This document shows positions 43,070 through 43,852 of a stretch of DNA of 43,852 nt, piece after piece. The stretch is from Flavobacterium psychrophilum (GTDB lineage: Bacteria > Bacteroidota > Bacteroidia > Flavobacteriales > Flavobacteriaceae), in the NCBI GenBank assembly GCA_945905915.1, contig CAMDQL010000006.1, positions 1 to 43,852 on the forward strand, written 5' to 3'. Made by a program: the position numbers and the translations under genes. The notes beneath the pieces were generated by a model. It ran no database searches. It was not told the DNA's origin and saw nothing but the letters and a program-made list of their open reading frames with translations. Every line of letters begins with the position of its first letter. The first letter of the stretch is position 1.

Positions 43070-43096
43070 TGCCTCGAAATTTCGGGGCATTTTTTG
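43070..43096 (+). terminator. intrinsic terminator after the PfkB gene
   Basis: TGCCTCGAAATTTCGGGGCA (43070-43089) folds on itself with one G-T pair, then T7. Confidence 0.88.
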
Positions 43097-43111
43097 TTTG
43101 AAAAAAAATAT

Positions 43112-43246
43112 AAAACACATAGACACATAGTTTAAGTTTTATTAATGAGTTGGTTACCAGAAATAAATTTCACACATAGCTATGTTATCTATTTTGAGCG
43201 AAGCAACTTTTAATATTAAGTTTAACGATGAATCTATGTGTTAAAA
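43112..43246. repeat. ACACATAG-rich imperfect palindrome between the PfkB and PurF-like genes
   Basis: AAAACACATAGACACATAG at the left is mirrored by CTATGTGTTAAAA at the right end, with ACATAGCTATGT, a perfect 12-bp palindrome, in the middle. The 216-bp gap holds no ORF and no clear -7 box for the next gene. Confidence 0.6.
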
Positions 43247-43280
43247 AAGAAAATATAATAACACAACAACACAACAACTT

Positions 43281-43852
43281 ATGAGTGACGCTATACAACA
43301 CGAATGTGGAATTGCCTTACTTCGATTAAAAAAACCGTTAGAATTTTATAAAGAAAAATACGGAACTGCTTTCTATGGAGTACAAAAAATGTACTTGCTC
43401 ATGGAAAAGCAACACAACCGCGGGCAAGACGGCGCCGGATTAGCCAGCATTAAATTGGATGTCAATCCAGGGGAACGATACATCAGTCGCATTCGTTCAA
43501 ACGACCCGCAGCCTATTAAGGATATCTTCGCTCAAATTAACGACAGAATCAGTCGCGAATTAGAAGATCATCCCGAATATCAAAATAGTGTAGCGCTTCA
43601 AAAACAAAAAATTCCTTATTTAGGAGAATTATTTTTGGGTCACGTGCGTTATGGAACTTTCGGTAAAAACAGCATTGAAAGTGTTCACCCTTTTTTACGT
43701 CAGAACAATTGGATGCACCGAAATTTAATTATTGCAGGGAATTTCAACATGACCAACGTAAAAGAGTTGTTCCAAAATCTAATTGACTTAGGACAACATC
43801 CAAAACAAATGGCCGATACGGTTACCGTAATGGAAAAAATTGGTCATTTCTT
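43281..43852 (+). CDS. amidophosphoribosyltransferase-like class II glutamine amidotransferase, N-terminal part (cut by window edge)
   Basis: 190 codons from the ATG at 43281 to the window end. Cys9 after MSDAIQHE is the likely N-terminal nucleophile after propeptide removal. NRGQDGAG (about residues 48-55), GHVRYGT (about residues 127-133) and AGNFNMTN (about residues 159-166) are the glutaminase motifs, equivalent to RGQESAG, GHVRYST and NGN of standard PurF. Residues of about 65-110 are an insertion not expected in ordinary PurF. I recall a long PurF paralogue in Flavobacteriia with this N-terminus; whether it makes phosphoribosylamine is unproven. Confidence 0.8.
   Translation, partial: MSDAIQHECGIALLRLKKPLEFYKEKYGTAFYGVQKMYLLMEKQHNRGQDGAGLASIKLDVNPGERYISRIRSNDPQPIKDIFAQINDRISRELEDHPEYQNSVALQKQKIPYLGELFLGHVRYGTFGKNSIESVHPFLRQNNWMHRNLIIAGNFNMTNVKELFQNLIDLGQHPKQMADTVTVMEKIGHF

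Overview
The window is a piece of chromosome from a member of the Bacteroidota, most likely Flavobacterium or a close relative in the Flavobacteriaceae. The evidence is AT-rich DNA, TAnnTTTG -7 promoter boxes with almost no Shine-Dalgarno sites, a PorZ protein of the type IX secretion system, an Oar-like TonB-dependent receptor, an IPExxxVDY-type protein beside pyruvate kinase, and family variants typical of the class. No rRNA, tRNA, prophage, insertion sequence or CRISPR array was seen. Both ends cut a gene: nadD on the left and a PurF-like glutamine amidotransferase on the right.

Layout. 1-3100 (minus strand) holds yicC-gmk-nadD and an ArsC/Spx-like protein with an EamA transporter. 3160-8900 (plus) holds a trans-sulfuration enzyme, NADP-type glutamate dehydrogenase, then porZ-recO. 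9080-13715 (plus) holds ileS, a DksA/TraR-like protein and lspA. 13712-15245 (minus) holds a 5-formyl-THF cyclo-ligase and an AstE/AspA-like zinc hydrolase. 15465-21025 (plus) holds uvrC, a patatin protein with a predicted C-terminal barrel, and an amino acid permease. 21221-24073 is the tyrosine catabolic pair hmgA/hppD, interrupted by a four-helix-bundle gene flanked by inverted repeats. 24183-24308 looks like a stand-alone small RNA unit. 24363-28957 is a tight operon: DUF3108, tryptophan 2,3-dioxygenase, M23 peptidase, glucose-6-phosphate isomerase. A TonB receptor, a small membrane protein and an RlpA-like protein follow. 33454-39580 is mostly minus strand: CYTH, (dinB on plus), pyk, IPExxxVDY, rnc, fabF, acpP. 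39754-43852 holds purN, rnhA, a DUF6268 barrel (minus), a PfkB kinase and the truncated PurF-like gene.

Functionally this is mostly core housekeeping: nucleotide synthesis (gmk, purN, purF-like), NAD synthesis, fatty acid synthesis (acpP, fabF), glycolysis (pgi, pyk), translation (ileS), DNA repair (recO, uvrC, dinB), RNA processing (rnc, yicC, rnhA) and envelope biogenesis (lspA, porZ, M23, rlpA). It also carries a small aromatic amino acid catabolism set (hppD, hmgA, kynA).

The points most worth a second look are: the isoleucyl-tRNA synthetase with a swapped GIHH signature in place of HIGH; a candidate ~113-nt structured RNA with its own promoter and terminator; the four-helix-bundle cassette with inverted repeats between hmgA and hppD; and a set of short palindromic or tandem repeats at many gene borders, including a perfect 28-bp inverted repeat inside the yicC-gmk transcription unit and two 7-bp tandem arrays.
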